In this document: positions 17,705 to 26,768 of the stretch, in pieces | How positions within the stretch are numbered: the first letter of the stretch is position 1 | Layout: each line of letters starts with the position of its first letter | DNA from: a virus | Length of the DNA: 64,000 bases | Direction: 5' to 3' (one strand) | Virus record (IMG/VR): IMGVR_UViG_3300017917_001030 | Span: 1 to 64,000 of that record | Notes under the pieces: generated by a model | The model's input: the letters and a program-made list of their open reading frames with translations, nothing else | The model's database searches: none | What the model was told of the DNA's origin: nothing | Program-made: the position numbers and the translations under genes

Positions 17705-18619
17705 ATGCAAAATGAAAACAACGGAAAAGTTATCAACACTGTTCCAAAAATAAAGGTACCTAAGTTTAACGCAGCCGCAGTCCCTCAGCCGCCTGTTGCT
17801 CCGCCCCAACAACAAGACGGCAGACTACAGATCAATATTGATGATCTGAGAAAAGAAAAGATCTTTATTGCTACTCCTTGTTATGGTGGTATGCTTACTG
17901 AGGCATACTTCCGTTCGATGGTTCGAACCTTGACCTTTTTCAATCAACATCAAATTACTATCGCATTCGGTACTATTGCAAACGAATCTCTAGTTACACG
18001 GGCACGTAACGTTCTTGTTGCATACTTCTTGCAAAGCAACTTTACACGATTGCTGTTTATTGATGCAGACATCGAATTCCAAGTTGAAGATGTTCTTAAG
18101 TTGATTGCTCATAACAAAGATGTTTGTGTTGGCGCATATCCTAAGAAGGGTGTTAACTGGCAGCGTATCAAAGATATGATTCTCACACGTGAGAGCAAAG
18201 ACATGTCTGATAGAGAAATCGCAGCAGCAGGTAGCGACTATGCAATTAACTTTAAATTTGTAAATCGCGAATTGAAGCAGATTGCTATTGAAAGCGGTGT
18301 AATTAAATTGCACGACGGAGCTACAGGATTCATGATGATTAAGCGTGAAGCTATCGACAAGATGATCGCAGCATATCCTGAGTTGAAGTACAACAATGAC
18401 TTGAATACACCTCCAGAATTGCAAGATTATTTCTATGCATTCTTCGATACAATGATTGATCCTAAAGACAAGCGTTACCTATCTGAAGACTACACCTTTA
18501 GTCGCAGATGGCAAGATATCGGCGGAGATATTTGGCTTGATCCAACCATCTCGTTGAATCACTTCGGTTCTTTCAACTTCCAAGGTAATCCATCGCAGAT
18601 TATTCAAATTAATAGATAA
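17705..18619 (+). CDS. GT-A type glycosyltransferase
   Basis: 304 residues. A Pro/Gln-rich N-terminal leader of about 50 residues is followed by a GT-A domain opening KIFIATPCYGGMLTEAYFRSM. The DxD-like metal site is in RLLFIDADIEF. A VGAYPKKGVNW segment and a C-terminal EDYTFSRRWQDIGGDIWLDP, typical of this group, follow. The substrate is unknown. It sits among core genes (tube protein upstream; one-base overlap with uvsY), unlike the glycan locus at 37-53 kb, so a conserved role tied to virion or DNA is plausible. Confidence 0.75.
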   Translation: MQNENNGKVINTVPKIKVPKFNAAAVPQPPVAPPQQQDGRLQINIDDLRKEKIFIATPCYGGMLTEAYFRSMVRTLTFFNQHQITIAFGTIANESLVTRARNVLVAYFLQSNFTRLLFIDADIEFQVEDVLKLIAHNKDVCVGAYPKKGVNWQRIKDMILTRESKDMSDREIAAAGSDYAINFKFVNRELKQIAIESGVIKLHDGATGFMMIKREAIDKMIAAYPELKYNNDLNTPPELQDYFYAFFDTMIDPKDKRYLSEDYTFSRRWQDIGGDIWLDPTISLNHFGSFNFQGNPSQIIQINR

Positions 18620-19059
18620 TGAAACTTAGTGAGCTACAGGAGCAGTGGGCTAAGGACTGCAAGATTGATGAAACTAATCTAGGTCATGAATCAGCCCGCA
18701 CTCCTCTTTTACATTCTAAATATCTTAATTACCTCAGCTCTACAAGATTGAATCTTCGTAAAGCTGAGTCTGATTATCTCAATATGCGACGCAAAAAGTA
18801 TCGCTACTATAGAGGTGAAATGACTCAGGCTGAACTTGACGAAGAAGAATGGAGCCAATGGCAAGGAAACAAACCATTAAAAAATGAAATGGATGAATTC
18901 TTGCAGGTTGATACTGATCTTGTAGCGCTTCAGGATAAGATAGAATATTTTAAAACAGTACTTTATCAACTAGAGCAAATCATCAGATCGCTAAATAGTA
19001 GAACTTGGGACATAAAGAATAGTATCGAATGGACAAAGTTTACTAACGGTATGATGTAA
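18619..19059 (+). CDS. uvsY: Recombination mediator UvsY
   Basis: 146 residues (T4 UvsY is 137). It loads UvsX recombinase on gp32-coated single-stranded DNA. The sequence is helical and highly charged, with RKAESDYLNMRRKKYRYYRG in the middle and LEQIIRSLNSRTWDIKNSIEW near the end, both characteristic. It is directly followed by uvsW, as in related phages. The start overlaps the previous stop by one base. Confidence 0.88.
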   Translation: MKLSELQEQWAKDCKIDETNLGHESARTPLLHSKYLNYLSSTRLNLRKAESDYLNMRRKKYRYYRGEMTQAELDEEEWSQWQGNKPLKNEMDEFLQVDTDLVALQDKIEYFKTVLYQLEQIIRSLNSRTWDIKNSIEWTKFTNGMM

Positions 19060-19066
19060 TCGAAAA

Positions 19067-20548
19067 ATGACAACAATAAAAATAATAAGTCATGATTCAA
19101 TCCATTTTAAGATTGACACTGACCCCGGAACAATGATGGAAATCTGCGACCATTTTAGCTTTGATGCGCCTGGTGCAAAGTTCCATCCTCTTTATAGATC
19201 CAGAATGTGGGATGGTAAGATTCGTCTTGTGTCTGCATTTACTAAAGAGTTGTATGTTGGGCTAAAAGGATATCTTGAGCATTTTGCTAAAGAACGTGAT
19301 TATATTATTGATACATCCGAATATACTAAAGTTGCAGATCCTGTAACCTTAGAGGATGTTACAGCGTTTATAGAATCTCTTAATGTTAGTTTGCCTGAAG
19401 ATGGTAAGGCCAGAGACTACCAAATAGATGCAGTTTATAAAGCTATTAGTGATGGTAGACGCCTGTTGTTATCGCCTACTGGTTCGGGTAAATCTTTAAT
19501 TATTTACTGCGTAATTAGATGGCATCTACAATTTAACAGACGTGTTCTTGTTCTAGTTCCCACCACATCGTTGGTTGAACAGATGTATTCTGATTTCCAA
19601 TCTTATTCACAAAAGAATAATTGGAAAACATCTGAGAATTGTCATCGTATTTACGGCGGACATGAAAAGTCTAACGACTACAATGTTGTTATTAGTACAT
19701 GGCAATCTTTATATAAATTGCCAAAGAGCTTTTTTGCTAATTTCCAAACTGTTGTAGGTGACGAAGCCCATAACTTCAAGGCAAAATCGTTAACCGGTAT
19801 TCTAAACAAAATGCCAACAGCACCGTATCGTATAGGTACTACTGGTACTCTTGACGGAACACAAACACATAAGTTAGTTCTTGAAGGTTTATTTGGGCCA
19901 GTATATAAGGTGACTACTACACGCAGCCTGATTGAAAATAAGGCATTGGCAGACCTTAAGATTTTCAATATAATATTAGAATACCCTGACGAAGTAAGAA
20001 AAGCTATGAAGGGCAAAACATATCCAGAAGAAATGGATTTCCTTTGTGGGTATGAAAATAGAAATAAGTTTATTCGTAATTTGGCTATTACACAAAAGGG
20101 CAATACACTTGTTCTTTTCCAATATGTCGAGAAGCATGGAAAAATTCTACATGACATGATTAAAGCAAAAACGGATAATCGAAAAATATTTTTTGTTTAC
20201 GGCGGTACAGATACAGAACAACGAGAGAACATTAGACGTATTACAGAAAAAGAATCTGATGCTATTATTGTTGCATCCTATGGAACATTTTCGACGGGGA
20301 TAAATATTAAAAACCTGCATAATATTATTTTTGCTTCTCCGTCAAAATCTAGAATTAGAAATCTTCAGTCTATCGGTAGAGGTTTAAGAACTAGTGCGAC
20401 AAAAGACAAGTGTAATTTATATGATATTGGCGATGATCTAACGTGGAAGAATAAAAAGAACTTTACGTTATTGCATATGGTTGAGAGAATTAAAATTTAT
20501 AATGACGAACAATTTGATTACAAGCTTGTAAAGGTACCACTTCAATGA
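19067..20548 (+). CDS. uvsW: RNA-DNA / DNA helicase UvsW
   Basis: 493 residues (T4 UvsW is 587). Superfamily 2 helicase that unwinds R-loops and branched DNA and switches replication from origin-dependent to recombination-dependent mode. Walker A SPTGSGKS lies at about 136-144 and the DEAH box at 232-235. Motif III-like IGTTGTLDGT, and motifs V/VI in FSTGINIKNLHNIIFA and QSIGRGLR, are also present. The small N-terminal UvsW domain (SHDSIHFKIDTDPG, KFHPLYRSRMWDGKIRL) is retained. Confidence 0.93.
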   Translation: MTTIKIISHDSIHFKIDTDPGTMMEICDHFSFDAPGAKFHPLYRSRMWDGKIRLVSAFTKELYVGLKGYLEHFAKERDYIIDTSEYTKVADPVTLEDVTAFIESLNVSLPEDGKARDYQIDAVYKAISDGRRLLLSPTGSGKSLIIYCVIRWHLQFNRRVLVLVPTTSLVEQMYSDFQSYSQKNNWKTSENCHRIYGGHEKSNDYNVVISTWQSLYKLPKSFFANFQTVVGDEAHNFKAKSLTGILNKMPTAPYRIGTTGTLDGTQTHKLVLEGLFGPVYKVTTTRSLIENKALADLKIFNIILEYPDEVRKAMKGKTYPEEMDFLCGYENRNKFIRNLAITQKGNTLVLFQYVEKHGKILHDMIKAKTDNRKIFFVYGGTDTEQRENIRRITEKESDAIIVASYGTFSTGINIKNLHNIIFASPSKSRIRNLQSIGRGLRTSATKDKCNLYDIGDDLTWKNKKNFTLLHMVERIKIYNDEQFDYKLVKVPLQ

Positions 20549-20991
20549 ACAATTTCAAAATTCTAAAATTGGTTAGTGGTGAAGATATTGTATGCACGAT
20601 TGAGAATTATTCTAAAAATATTAGACAGCGAGAATATATTGTTGTAAAAAATCCGGTTCTTTTAAATCAGGTTAGAATACCTAGAGGACCTGTTATTGTA
20701 GAGTCCTATATTCTTTCACCTTGGGTTGCACTATCACCTAATGAAGAATTTGAAATTCCTACTCAGCATATAATTATTGTGTCTGATGCTAAAGAAACAT
20801 TGCAGTCAAATTATAATACATTTATTGAATCGAGAAAACAAAATATAGAGTCCGGCGTCGATGATGATGATTCTGACTTTGATATAAATGAAACTATTGA
20901 TAATTTTTTAAAAAGAAATGAGAGTGAAGACGATGGCGAAGACGAAAGCGACAACTACAGTGGATTCGGAAGTGGAAGAACTATCCACTGA
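20545..20991 (+). CDS. Sm-like domain protein
   Basis: 148 residues. The N-terminal ~80 residues follow the pattern KLVSGEDIVCTIENY, YIVVKNPVLLNQ and a later PWVALSPNEEFEIP, like the Sm-like proteins of putative cyanophage origin. The C-terminal 60 residues are acidic and disordered (DDDDSDFDINE). The first half resembles the 93-residue protein at 57921-58202. Sm-like folds often bind RNA as rings; here that is inference. It overlaps uvsW by 4 bases and gp55 by 59 bases. Confidence 0.65.
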   Translation: MNNFKILKLVSGEDIVCTIENYSKNIRQREYIVVKNPVLLNQVRIPRGPVIVESYILSPWVALSPNEEFEIPTQHIIIVSDAKETLQSNYNTFIESRKQNIESGVDDDDSDFDINETIDNFLKRNESEDDGEDESDNYSGFGSGRTIH

Positions 20992-21538
20992 AGTTTCTAT
21001 CCCTGCATCATCGCATTATGTAGATAATAAGAAATTTCTACAGGCATTGATTGATTATAGAGCAAGTGTTTTAGAAGCTGCTGCGGCCGGCAAAGAACAA
21101 CCTATTGTTCCTAAATATATAGGTGAATGTTTTATTAAAATTGCTACGCACCTTTCTTATAAATCAAACTTTATTAATTACAGTTTTAAAGACGATATGA
21201 TTTCGGATGGAATCGAAAATTGTCTTACAGCTGTAGCAAAATTTGATCCAAGCAAATCATCCAATCCATTCGCATATTACACTCAAATTATTTACTTTGC
21301 TTTTATTCGCAGGATCCAAAAAGAAAAGAAGCAACAGGCAACGAAATATAAACTGATTGAGAATATGGATATCGATGAAATCATTTCTCAAGATGAAACG
21401 GGTGAGGTCAGCACCCAATTCTTAGATTACCTCAGACGTCAAATGGATACCGTTGATATCGAGAAACGGGTAATCACGCCTCCTAAAAAGAACAAACCAA
21501 CCTTAGAAGACTCAAATAATCCACTTGATTTAGATTGA
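20933..21538 (+). CDS. gp55: Late transcription sigma factor gp55
   Basis: 201 residues from the ATG at 20933; an alternative ATG at 20918 adds 5 residues. Neither start has a strong RBS. T4 gp55 is 185 residues and directs host RNA polymerase to TATAAATA promoters. The sigma-2 like core is visible: MISDGIENCLTAVAKFDPSKSSNP, then FAYYTQIIYFAFIRRIQKEKKQ. Exact TATAAATA boxes at several places in this window are its expected targets. The N-terminus overlaps the acidic tail of the upstream gene in a different frame. Confidence 0.92.
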   Translation: MAKTKATTTVDSEVEELSTEVSIPASSHYVDNKKFLQALIDYRASVLEAAAAGKEQPIVPKYIGECFIKIATHLSYKSNFINYSFKDDMISDGIENCLTAVAKFDPSKSSNPFAYYTQIIYFAFIRRIQKEKKQQATKYKLIENMDIDEIISQDETGEVSTQFLDYLRRQMDTVDIEKRVITPPKKNKPTLEDSNNPLDLD

Positions 21539-21553
21539 GGAACACTATATAAT
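21525..21553 (+). promoter_or_regulatory. Sigma70-type promoter before queE
   Basis: TTGATT (21525-21530), 17-base spacer, TATAAT (21548-21553). Transcription would start near 21560, downstream of the GTG at 21556 that could extend queE but upstream of the ATG at 21580. The promoter thus also decides the queE start. The -35 lies inside the gp55 coding end. Confidence 0.75.
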
Positions 21554-21579
21554 ATGTGTATCAGTATGACGGAGTCTTT

Positions 21580-22449
21580 ATGGCAAAACTAAAAGTAAGC
21601 GAATTATTCTATAGTATTCAGGGCGAAGGCCGCTATATGGGCGTACCTTCAGTGTTTCTTCGTACCTTCGGATGTAACTTTACGTGCGATGGTTTCGGTA
21701 TGAATAAAGGTGAGAAGAGCAATGAAAGAAATGTTATTGCGATTAAAGCAGAAGAGTATTCTAATTACAGAGACCTTCCTCTTGTCCATACAGGTTGCGA
21801 TTCGTATGCTAGTTGGGATCCTCGTTTTAAGCATCTTAGCCCTGTTGTGGACACTGACAGCCTTGCCAATTCGATTGTGGATTTACTTCCGAACAAGGGG
21901 TGGCAAGACGAACATCTTGTAATTACGGGCGGCGAACCATTGCTTGGTTGGCAACGACAATTTCCCGAATTGCTTGAGCATGAGGTTATGAAACCTCTTA
22001 AAGAACTAACTTTTGAGACAAACGGTACTCAAGAGTTGACGGAAGAATTTACCAAGTATCTAGATGGTTGGACAGGTAGATTCTTATTGGGTGGAGGCAA
22101 ACGAGGAAAGAATAAACTTACATTCTCGGTTTCACCAAAGCTTTCTGTTTCCGGAGAGAAATGGGAAGATGCTATTAAGCCAGAAGTTATTTTGCAATAT
22201 TCCTGCGTTGGTTATGTTTATCTAAAATTTGTTGTAGCAACTCAACAAGATTTTGAAGAAGCAGAACAAGCAGTTAAAGAATATACTGCAGGCGGGTTTA
22301 ATGGGCCAGTATATTTGATGCCGTGTGGTGGCACGGAACAACTTTATAATATGAATAATCGAACCGTTGCAGAAATGGCAATGAAGAAGGGTTGGCGATA
22401 CTCAGATAGATTGCAAATTCCATTGTTCAAGAATGCATGGGGCACTTAA
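21580..22449 (+). CDS. queE: Radical-SAM 7-carboxy-7-deazaguanine synthase-like protein (QueE)
   Basis: 289 residues from ATG 21580, chosen because GGAG at 21570-21573 is ideally spaced and the predicted mRNA starts after the longer GTG option. QueE turns carboxytetrahydropterin into 7-carboxy-7-deazaguanine. The opening SELFYSIQGEGRYMGVPSVFLRT is typical, and the SAM-binding GGEP motif (TGGEPLLGW) is present. The iron-sulphur site is unusual: C32 and C36 keep the CxxxC start, but the third cysteine is displaced to about C73 in TGCDSYASWD after a Lys/Glu-rich insertion. The C-terminal VYLMPCGGTEQLY and a final LFKNAWGT are family-like. Confidence 0.85.
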   Translation: MAKLKVSELFYSIQGEGRYMGVPSVFLRTFGCNFTCDGFGMNKGEKSNERNVIAIKAEEYSNYRDLPLVHTGCDSYASWDPRFKHLSPVVDTDSLANSIVDLLPNKGWQDEHLVITGGEPLLGWQRQFPELLEHEVMKPLKELTFETNGTQELTEEFTKYLDGWTGRFLLGGGKRGKNKLTFSVSPKLSVSGEKWEDAIKPEVILQYSCVGYVYLKFVVATQQDFEEAEQAVKEYTAGGFNGPVYLMPCGGTEQLYNMNNRTVAEMAMKKGWRYSDRLQIPLFKNAWGT

Positions 22450-22465
22450 CTAAAAGGAAAAATAT

Positions 22466-22657
22466 ATGAGCGCACACGACGATATTAAAAACATTCTTGC
22501 TTCTTATGAGGCAGAAAATACAAAATTTGAAGCAGGTAATAGCGCTGCTGGTACTCGAGCTAGAAAGGCATTGGCTGAATTGGCCAAGGCGGTCAAAGCA
22601 CGCCGCAATGAAATTACAGAAACCAAAGCTGCAAGAAAAGAAGCAAAGGGAGCTTGA
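22466..22657 (+). CDS. Bacterial histone (Hc1)-like DNA-binding protein
   Basis: 63 residues, strongly basic and fully helical. The middle segment EAGNSAAGTRARKALAEL followed by a Lys/Arg-rich stretch matches the core pattern of Hc1-type bacterial histone H1-like proteins (GNKAAGTRARK...). A ctaaaaggaaaaa RBS precedes the ATG. A role in compacting or coating phage or host DNA is inferred from the family. It sits between queE and folE, 16 bases after queE. Confidence 0.7.
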   Translation: MSAHDDIKNILASYEAENTKFEAGNSAAGTRARKALAELAKAVKARRNEITETKAARKEAKGA

Positions 22658-22658
22658 T

Positions 22659-22850
22659 ATGAGCGCATTCAGCACTTTAACTAAAGTTAACGATAGTATC
22701 ACTATTAATCGTTATGACAATGGTTGGATGGTCGAGGTCTCGGGTCGAACTGAAGATGACGATTGGACAACTGTTAAGCTTGTATGCACTTCAGAAGAAG
22801 GCTTGCATGCTTTGATCCATGAATACAACAATATGGAAATTAATAAATAA
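22659..22850 (+). CDS. Small hypothetical protein
   Basis: 63 residues from ATG 22659; the reading frame is open further upstream but a GGGAG RBS fixes this start, one base after the Hc1-like stop. It starts MSAFSTLTKVNDSITINRYDN and reads as a compact beta protein (GWMVEVSGRTEDDDW). Small proteins of this kind recur in T4-like aquatic phages without known function. Confidence 0.65.
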   Translation: MSAFSTLTKVNDSITINRYDNGWMVEVSGRTEDDDWTTVKLVCTSEEGLHALIHEYNNMEINK

Positions 22851-22882
22851 AAGTGTCACACAACGGTGACCAAACAAAACCA

Positions 22883-22902
22883 GTGCTACAGAAATGTAGC
22901 AC
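22883..22902 (+). other. Intergenic hairpin before folE
   Basis: Perfect 7-bp stem GTGCTAC / GTAGCAC with a 6-base AGAAAT loop, in the 81-base gap before folE. There is no T run after it, so it is more likely an mRNA-processing or stability hairpin than a terminator. Confidence 0.5.
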
Positions 22903-22931
22903 ATTTCACATCCGTGTAAGGAAGGATTAAA

Positions 22932-23624
22932 ATGTCATTTAACAAAACTAAGTGTGACCCTGAATTGGGTCGTAAGGTTCACGAACATCTAGTGGCAATG
23001 GGTGTAGAAACTCCCCTGACGCCAAACACATCTGCAATCGACCGCAAAGAGCGTATCAGTTTAATTGAAGGTCATTTTAAAGAAATCATGCAATTGCTTA
23101 ATCTTGATTTGACTGATGACAGTCTTATCGAGACACCTAAGCGTGTTGCTAAGATGTATGTTAATGAAATCTTCTGGGGACTCGACTATGACGCATTTCC
23201 GAAGTGTACGACAGTGGATAACAAAATGCACTATAATGAAATGGTTGTCGAAAGAAATGTCTCCGTACAGTCTAATTGTGAGCATCATTTTGTGGTCATT
23301 GATGGTTTCGCTACTGTGGCATATGTACCTAAGAATAAAGTATTGGGTCTAAGTAAAATTAATCGTATCGTTGAATATTTCAGTAAGCGTCCTCAGATTC
23401 AAGAGCGACTAACAGAACAGATCTTCCACACTTTGCAATTTATTCTAGGTACAGAGGATGTTGCAGTTATGATTGACGCACAACACTATTGTGTCAAGAG
23501 TCGAGGTGTCGAAGATGTTAATAGCTCTACAGTTACAGTAAGACTCGGCGGCGGATTTAAAACAGACCCTGCAGCACGTAATGAATTCTTGAGTATCGCT
23601 AGAATGGGCAAAGTATGTCAGTAA
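22932..23624 (+). CDS. folE: GTP cyclohydrolase I (FolE)
   Basis: 230 residues. It opens the GTP imidazole ring to make dihydroneopterin triphosphate, first step of both folate and 7-deazaguanine synthesis. Zinc ligands are C116 and H119 in SNCEHHF and C187 in [10 protein letters not shown]. The conserved [22 protein letters not shown] is intact. Its presence with QueD and QueE points to deazaguanine supply rather than folate. An aaggaagg RBS precedes the start; the 3' end overlaps the next gene by 10 bases. Confidence 0.95.
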   Translation: MSFNKTKCDPELGRKVHEHLVAMGVETPLTPNTSAIDRKERISLIEGHFKEIMQLLNLDLTDDSLIETPKRVAKMYVNEIFWGLDYDAFPKCTTVDNKMHYNEMVVERNVSVQSNCEHHFVVIDGFATVAYVPKNKVLGLSKINRIVEYFSKRPQIQERLTEQIFHTLQFILGTEDVAVMIDAQHYCVKSRGVEDVNSSTVTVRLGGGFKTDPAARNEFLSIARMGKVCQ

Positions 23625-24124
23625 ATGTAATGGTCGACCTTGAGACAATGTCCACAAGGTCTTATGCTGCCATTTGTTCAATTGGTGCAGTAAAATGGGA
23701 AGGTACTAAAATTATTGATACCTTTTATTGCACTGTTGATCTTAAATCTTGTAAAGATGCAGGTATGCATATTTCAAAAGATACTGTTAAATGGTGGTCA
23801 GAACAGAACAAAGAAGCTCTTCGCGAACTAACTAAAAACAATATCCCAATCAAAGAAGCATTGGATAAGTTTAGAGACTGGTTTGGAAGTAAGAGCCTTT
23901 GTGTCTGGGGCAACGGTGCAGTGTTTGACAATGTTATTCTAGCTAACGCATATTTTGTTCACGGAGAAGAACCTCCTTGGAAATGCTGGGATGATCGTTG
24001 CTACAGAACACTAAAGAATCTATTCCACTGGATTCCTGCTGACGAACGAGAAGGCGTTTACCACAACGCTTTAGACGACGCAATCTTTCAAACAAAACAC
24101 GCTATTAAAATACTAGGTGAATAA
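23615..24124 (+). CDS. DEDD-family 3'-5' exonuclease
   Basis: 169 residues. Exo I motif [16 protein letters not shown] (D8, E10), Exo II-like [11 protein letters not shown] (Asp in the middle) and Exo III-like [15 protein letters not shown] give a full RNase H-like DEDD set. The compact form matches the small Rv2179c-like or RNase T-like exonucleases of phages. Substrate, RNA or DNA, is not visible. It overlaps folE by 10 bases and shares its last base with the next ATG. Confidence 0.85.
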   Translation: MSVNVMVDLETMSTRSYAAICSIGAVKWEGTKIIDTFYCTVDLKSCKDAGMHISKDTVKWWSEQNKEALRELTKNNIPIKEALDKFRDWFGSKSLCVWGNGAVFDNVILANAYFVHGEEPPWKCWDDRCYRTLKNLFHWIPADEREGVYHNALDDAIFQTKHAIKILGE

Positions 24125-25488
24125 TGAACCTTTATAATAAAAGGATCGCTTTCTGTTTGAGCGATCAGCACACTATACCTCATGGTGGTCTTGGACAGTT
24201 TGCTAAAAGTTTTATTGAAACATTCACACCCCTTGGCTACAAGATTGATATTATTCTGGATAAGCCTGTCTCCAATTTAGAGTTCAAGGAATATCTAGAG
24301 TCAATCGGCGCACGCTTTGTCTGTAACGACAATCCTATTAGCTATTCTCGCCATTCTAAAATTTTTATGTTTGATGATTCTATTAATTACGAAAAGGTAA
24401 TTAACTTCAGAGAATCTATGATGAAGGCTCTAAGCGAAAACATCTACGATATCGTTATTTGTAACACGCTAGAATCTTTCCCTGCAGTTTATGCATTGTC
24501 CATTCAAAGGTCTGTACAAGTAATTTACTATACTCATAATGAGAGTATGGTGTTTCTGAACGATAGAACCTGGCGCAATGAATTTACAGAATCATTCAAC
24601 GAAACTTTTAATTCGTTAATGAGCGTGGCTGGCATTACAATCGCGACTCAGACTACACGAAATCTTATTGAGTTGTATGGTAAGAAGTTGCATAACGCCA
24701 AGCATCTTCCTATTCCTATGACCGAAAAGTCTTTGTTAGAACCGCATTACAAAAAGCGTGAAGGTGTGCTTTGGATCGGTCGTTGGGAACCTAGAAAAAA
24801 TCCCGAAGAGTTTATTCGTGTTATTAAAGAAACAGGATTGCCCGCAAAAGTTATTACCAATGCTAACGGTGCTAAGAAGTTTGAAGCAGCATTAAAAGAG
24901 ATTAATGCTACATACGAAATTAAGGCAGGGGTCTACGGAAAAGAGAAAGTGGATTTCCTAACATCCGCGCGGGTAGCATATAACCCTGCAATCAGAGAAA
25001 GTTTTGGTCTTGCATTTTATGAATGTATGGGGCATATGCCAACGGTTGCACTAAAAGGAATGTCCTGGTTAGAAAACTTTAATAGTAATTATTACTACAG
25101 CGCAGACCGTAAGGGTATATCTGACCTTGTAACTAAACTATATAATGAATTTGATACTGCTGAAAAATGGTACCAACTTATGACGGTTAATGGTCTCGTT
25201 GATGAAAATGAAAAGGGTATTCAGGCTTGGTTGGATTGTTTCAATAGTTTCGCACCTGCTGAATCCAATTCGGAAAAGGCAAAGATCAATGAATATGATA
25301 CAATCAAATATTCTGAATTCATTTCAATTCTAAATAGAAAAGAATTATCAATCGACGATGTTCGTTCTGTATTGACGAACAAGTATAAGTATAATATAAT
25401 CTATACTGATAGCAATACGTATCTATCTAAAGATCCTAATTTTAAACCACAAGAAGAAGCGCAAGGCTTAGAGGCATTATTTGCATGA
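24124..25488 (+). CDS. GT-B glycosyltransferase (GT4-like)
   Basis: 454 residues. N-terminal Rossmann domain starts IAFCLSDQHTIPHGGLGQFAKSF. The C-terminal donor domain starts GVLWIGRWEPRKNPEEF and carries the retaining EX7E signature in ESFGLAFYE. A C-terminal extension of about 90 residues past the GT core is unassigned. It overlaps the dpdA start by 4 bases (ATGA), so the two are translationally coupled. In T4, glycosyltransferases sugar-coat modified DNA bases; the coupling to dpdA suggests a comparable role, which is inference. Confidence 0.85.
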   Translation: MNLYNKRIAFCLSDQHTIPHGGLGQFAKSFIETFTPLGYKIDIILDKPVSNLEFKEYLESIGARFVCNDNPISYSRHSKIFMFDDSINYEKVINFRESMMKALSENIYDIVICNTLESFPAVYALSIQRSVQVIYYTHNESMVFLNDRTWRNEFTESFNETFNSLMSVAGITIATQTTRNLIELYGKKLHNAKHLPIPMTEKSLLEPHYKKREGVLWIGRWEPRKNPEEFIRVIKETGLPAKVITNANGAKKFEAALKEINATYEIKAGVYGKEKVDFLTSARVAYNPAIRESFGLAFYECMGHMPTVALKGMSWLENFNSNYYYSADRKGISDLVTKLYNEFDTAEKWYQLMTVNGLVDENEKGIQAWLDCFNSFAPAESNSEKAKINEYDTIKYSEFISILNRKELSIDDVRSVLTNKYKYNIIYTDSNTYLSKDPNFKPQEEAQGLEALFA

Positions 25489-26768
25489 AGACATTTGAAT
25501 ACGTTATTTCTGGACCAGCATATCTGCGTCTAGGTTCGGAGCAATGTAACGATCCCGAAACACTACAGATGATCTTGGATATGATGAATAACGTATGTCA
25601 TAACCAAAATAATCATACATTCTCTCTACTGTATAATGGTTTTACCGAAAAGAACTTTGGGCCAAAACTACAGAAGTTTAGACCAGCTATTAAGAACATT
25701 CATGCAGACTCAGGTGGTCTACAGATTGTTACTCGTGGTCTTAAGAATACACCTGAAGTTAGAGAAAAGGTTTATACTAATCAGGCAACGCATGCTGACA
25801 TTGGTATGGCTTTTGATGAAATTCCCGTAAAGGCAACTTCTACATCTGGTACATCTTCAAAGATTGATACCAAGCGTCGTTTTGCTGATATGGAAAATTT
25901 TGAGGAATATGCGAGGCAAACAGGTAAGAACGTTAGAGCGCAGATTGAAAAGTTTAACGAACTGAATAGTCAGTGCAGGCCTTTCGTTATTATGCATGGC
26001 TCGTCATTCGAGACATATCAGCTTTGGGCTAATACTATTCTTGAAGAAGTGGGTGATCTAAAGCATCGCATCGGCGGTGTTGCTATGGGATCTGCTGCTC
26101 TTGGTATGGGTCAGCTTGAGGATGTTAAGCGAGCATTTTATGTAACGGGTATGCCCTTTGAACGACCATTTCATCTTCACGTTCTAGGTGTTGGCGCACT
26201 TCGTCGTATGTTGCCTTATCTGTTGTTTAGCCAAACTGGTCTATATGACGGTATTGATATTTCGTATGACTCGACAACACATTCTATGTCATTGGACAAT
26301 GGACTATTTTATTTCTCACACTATAAAAAGTCTCCGGGCTCTATTTACGGCGGAACGTCTGTAAAGATGGGTAGAGAGTATTCTAATATTTACAGAACAG
26401 TGACTGAAGAAATTAATACAGTATGTGGAACAGACTATACGCCAGAGCAATATCATAAATTGATGAATACAGGTGTTGGCAAATACCTTGAAGAAGGTGG
26501 AACCTTTAAAGATATTATGCAAGCCCGACTAGGATTTATTCTTACAAACGTGCATAATTTTACAAAAGATGTTTCAGAACTTACAAAGTCGAAAGATCAA
26601 TTCTTAAAATTCTGCAGAGAAAAAGATTGCGAAAACGAATACGCTACATTGTTTGAAGTTAAGACACCCGATGACTTTAGACATTGGGAAACACACGTAG
26701 GCAAATATATGGATTCTGATCCAGTTAACACACAAGCACCAGTATCACTTGAGGACCTATTCACATGA
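25485..26768 (+). CDS. dpdA: DpdA-type DNA guanine transglycosylase (TGT-like)
   Basis: 427 residues. It resembles tRNA-guanine transglycosylase: D75 in HADSGGLQI (substrate-binding Asp), GGVAMGSAALG and the HLHVLGVGALRRMLPYL region, and D258 in YDGIDISYDSTT (nucleophile position). The TGT zinc CxCxxC site is not present, as in phage DpdA proteins that exchange guanine for a 7-deazaguanine in DNA. QueE, FolE and QueD nearby supply precursor. QueC is not in the window. Flanked on both sides by overlapping genes (4 bases each). Confidence 0.85.
   Translation: MKTFEYVISGPAYLRLGSEQCNDPETLQMILDMMNNVCHNQNNHTFSLLYNGFTEKNFGPKLQKFRPAIKNIHADSGGLQIVTRGLKNTPEVREKVYTNQATHADIGMAFDEIPVKATSTSGTSSKIDTKRRFADMENFEEYARQTGKNVRAQIEKFNELNSQCRPFVIMHGSSFETYQLWANTILEEVGDLKHRIGGVAMGSAALGMGQLEDVKRAFYVTGMPFERPFHLHVLGVGALRRMLPYLLFSQTGLYDGIDISYDSTTHSMSLDNGLFYFSHYKKSPGSIYGGTSVKMGREYSNIYRTVTEEINTVCGTDYTPEQYHKLMNTGVGKYLEEGGTFKDIMQARLGFILTNVHNFTKDVSELTKSKDQFLKFCREKDCENEYATLFEVKTPDDFRHWETHVGKYMDSDPVNTQAPVSLEDLFT

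Noticed and set aside
19678-20157. 159-codon open frame on the minus strand within uvsW
   Set aside because: Antisense to a well-supported helicase, no RBS, no recognisable protein pattern.
21556-21579. GTG-started extension of queE
   Set aside because: It would lie before the predicted transcription start and lacks an RBS; ATG 21580 has a good one.
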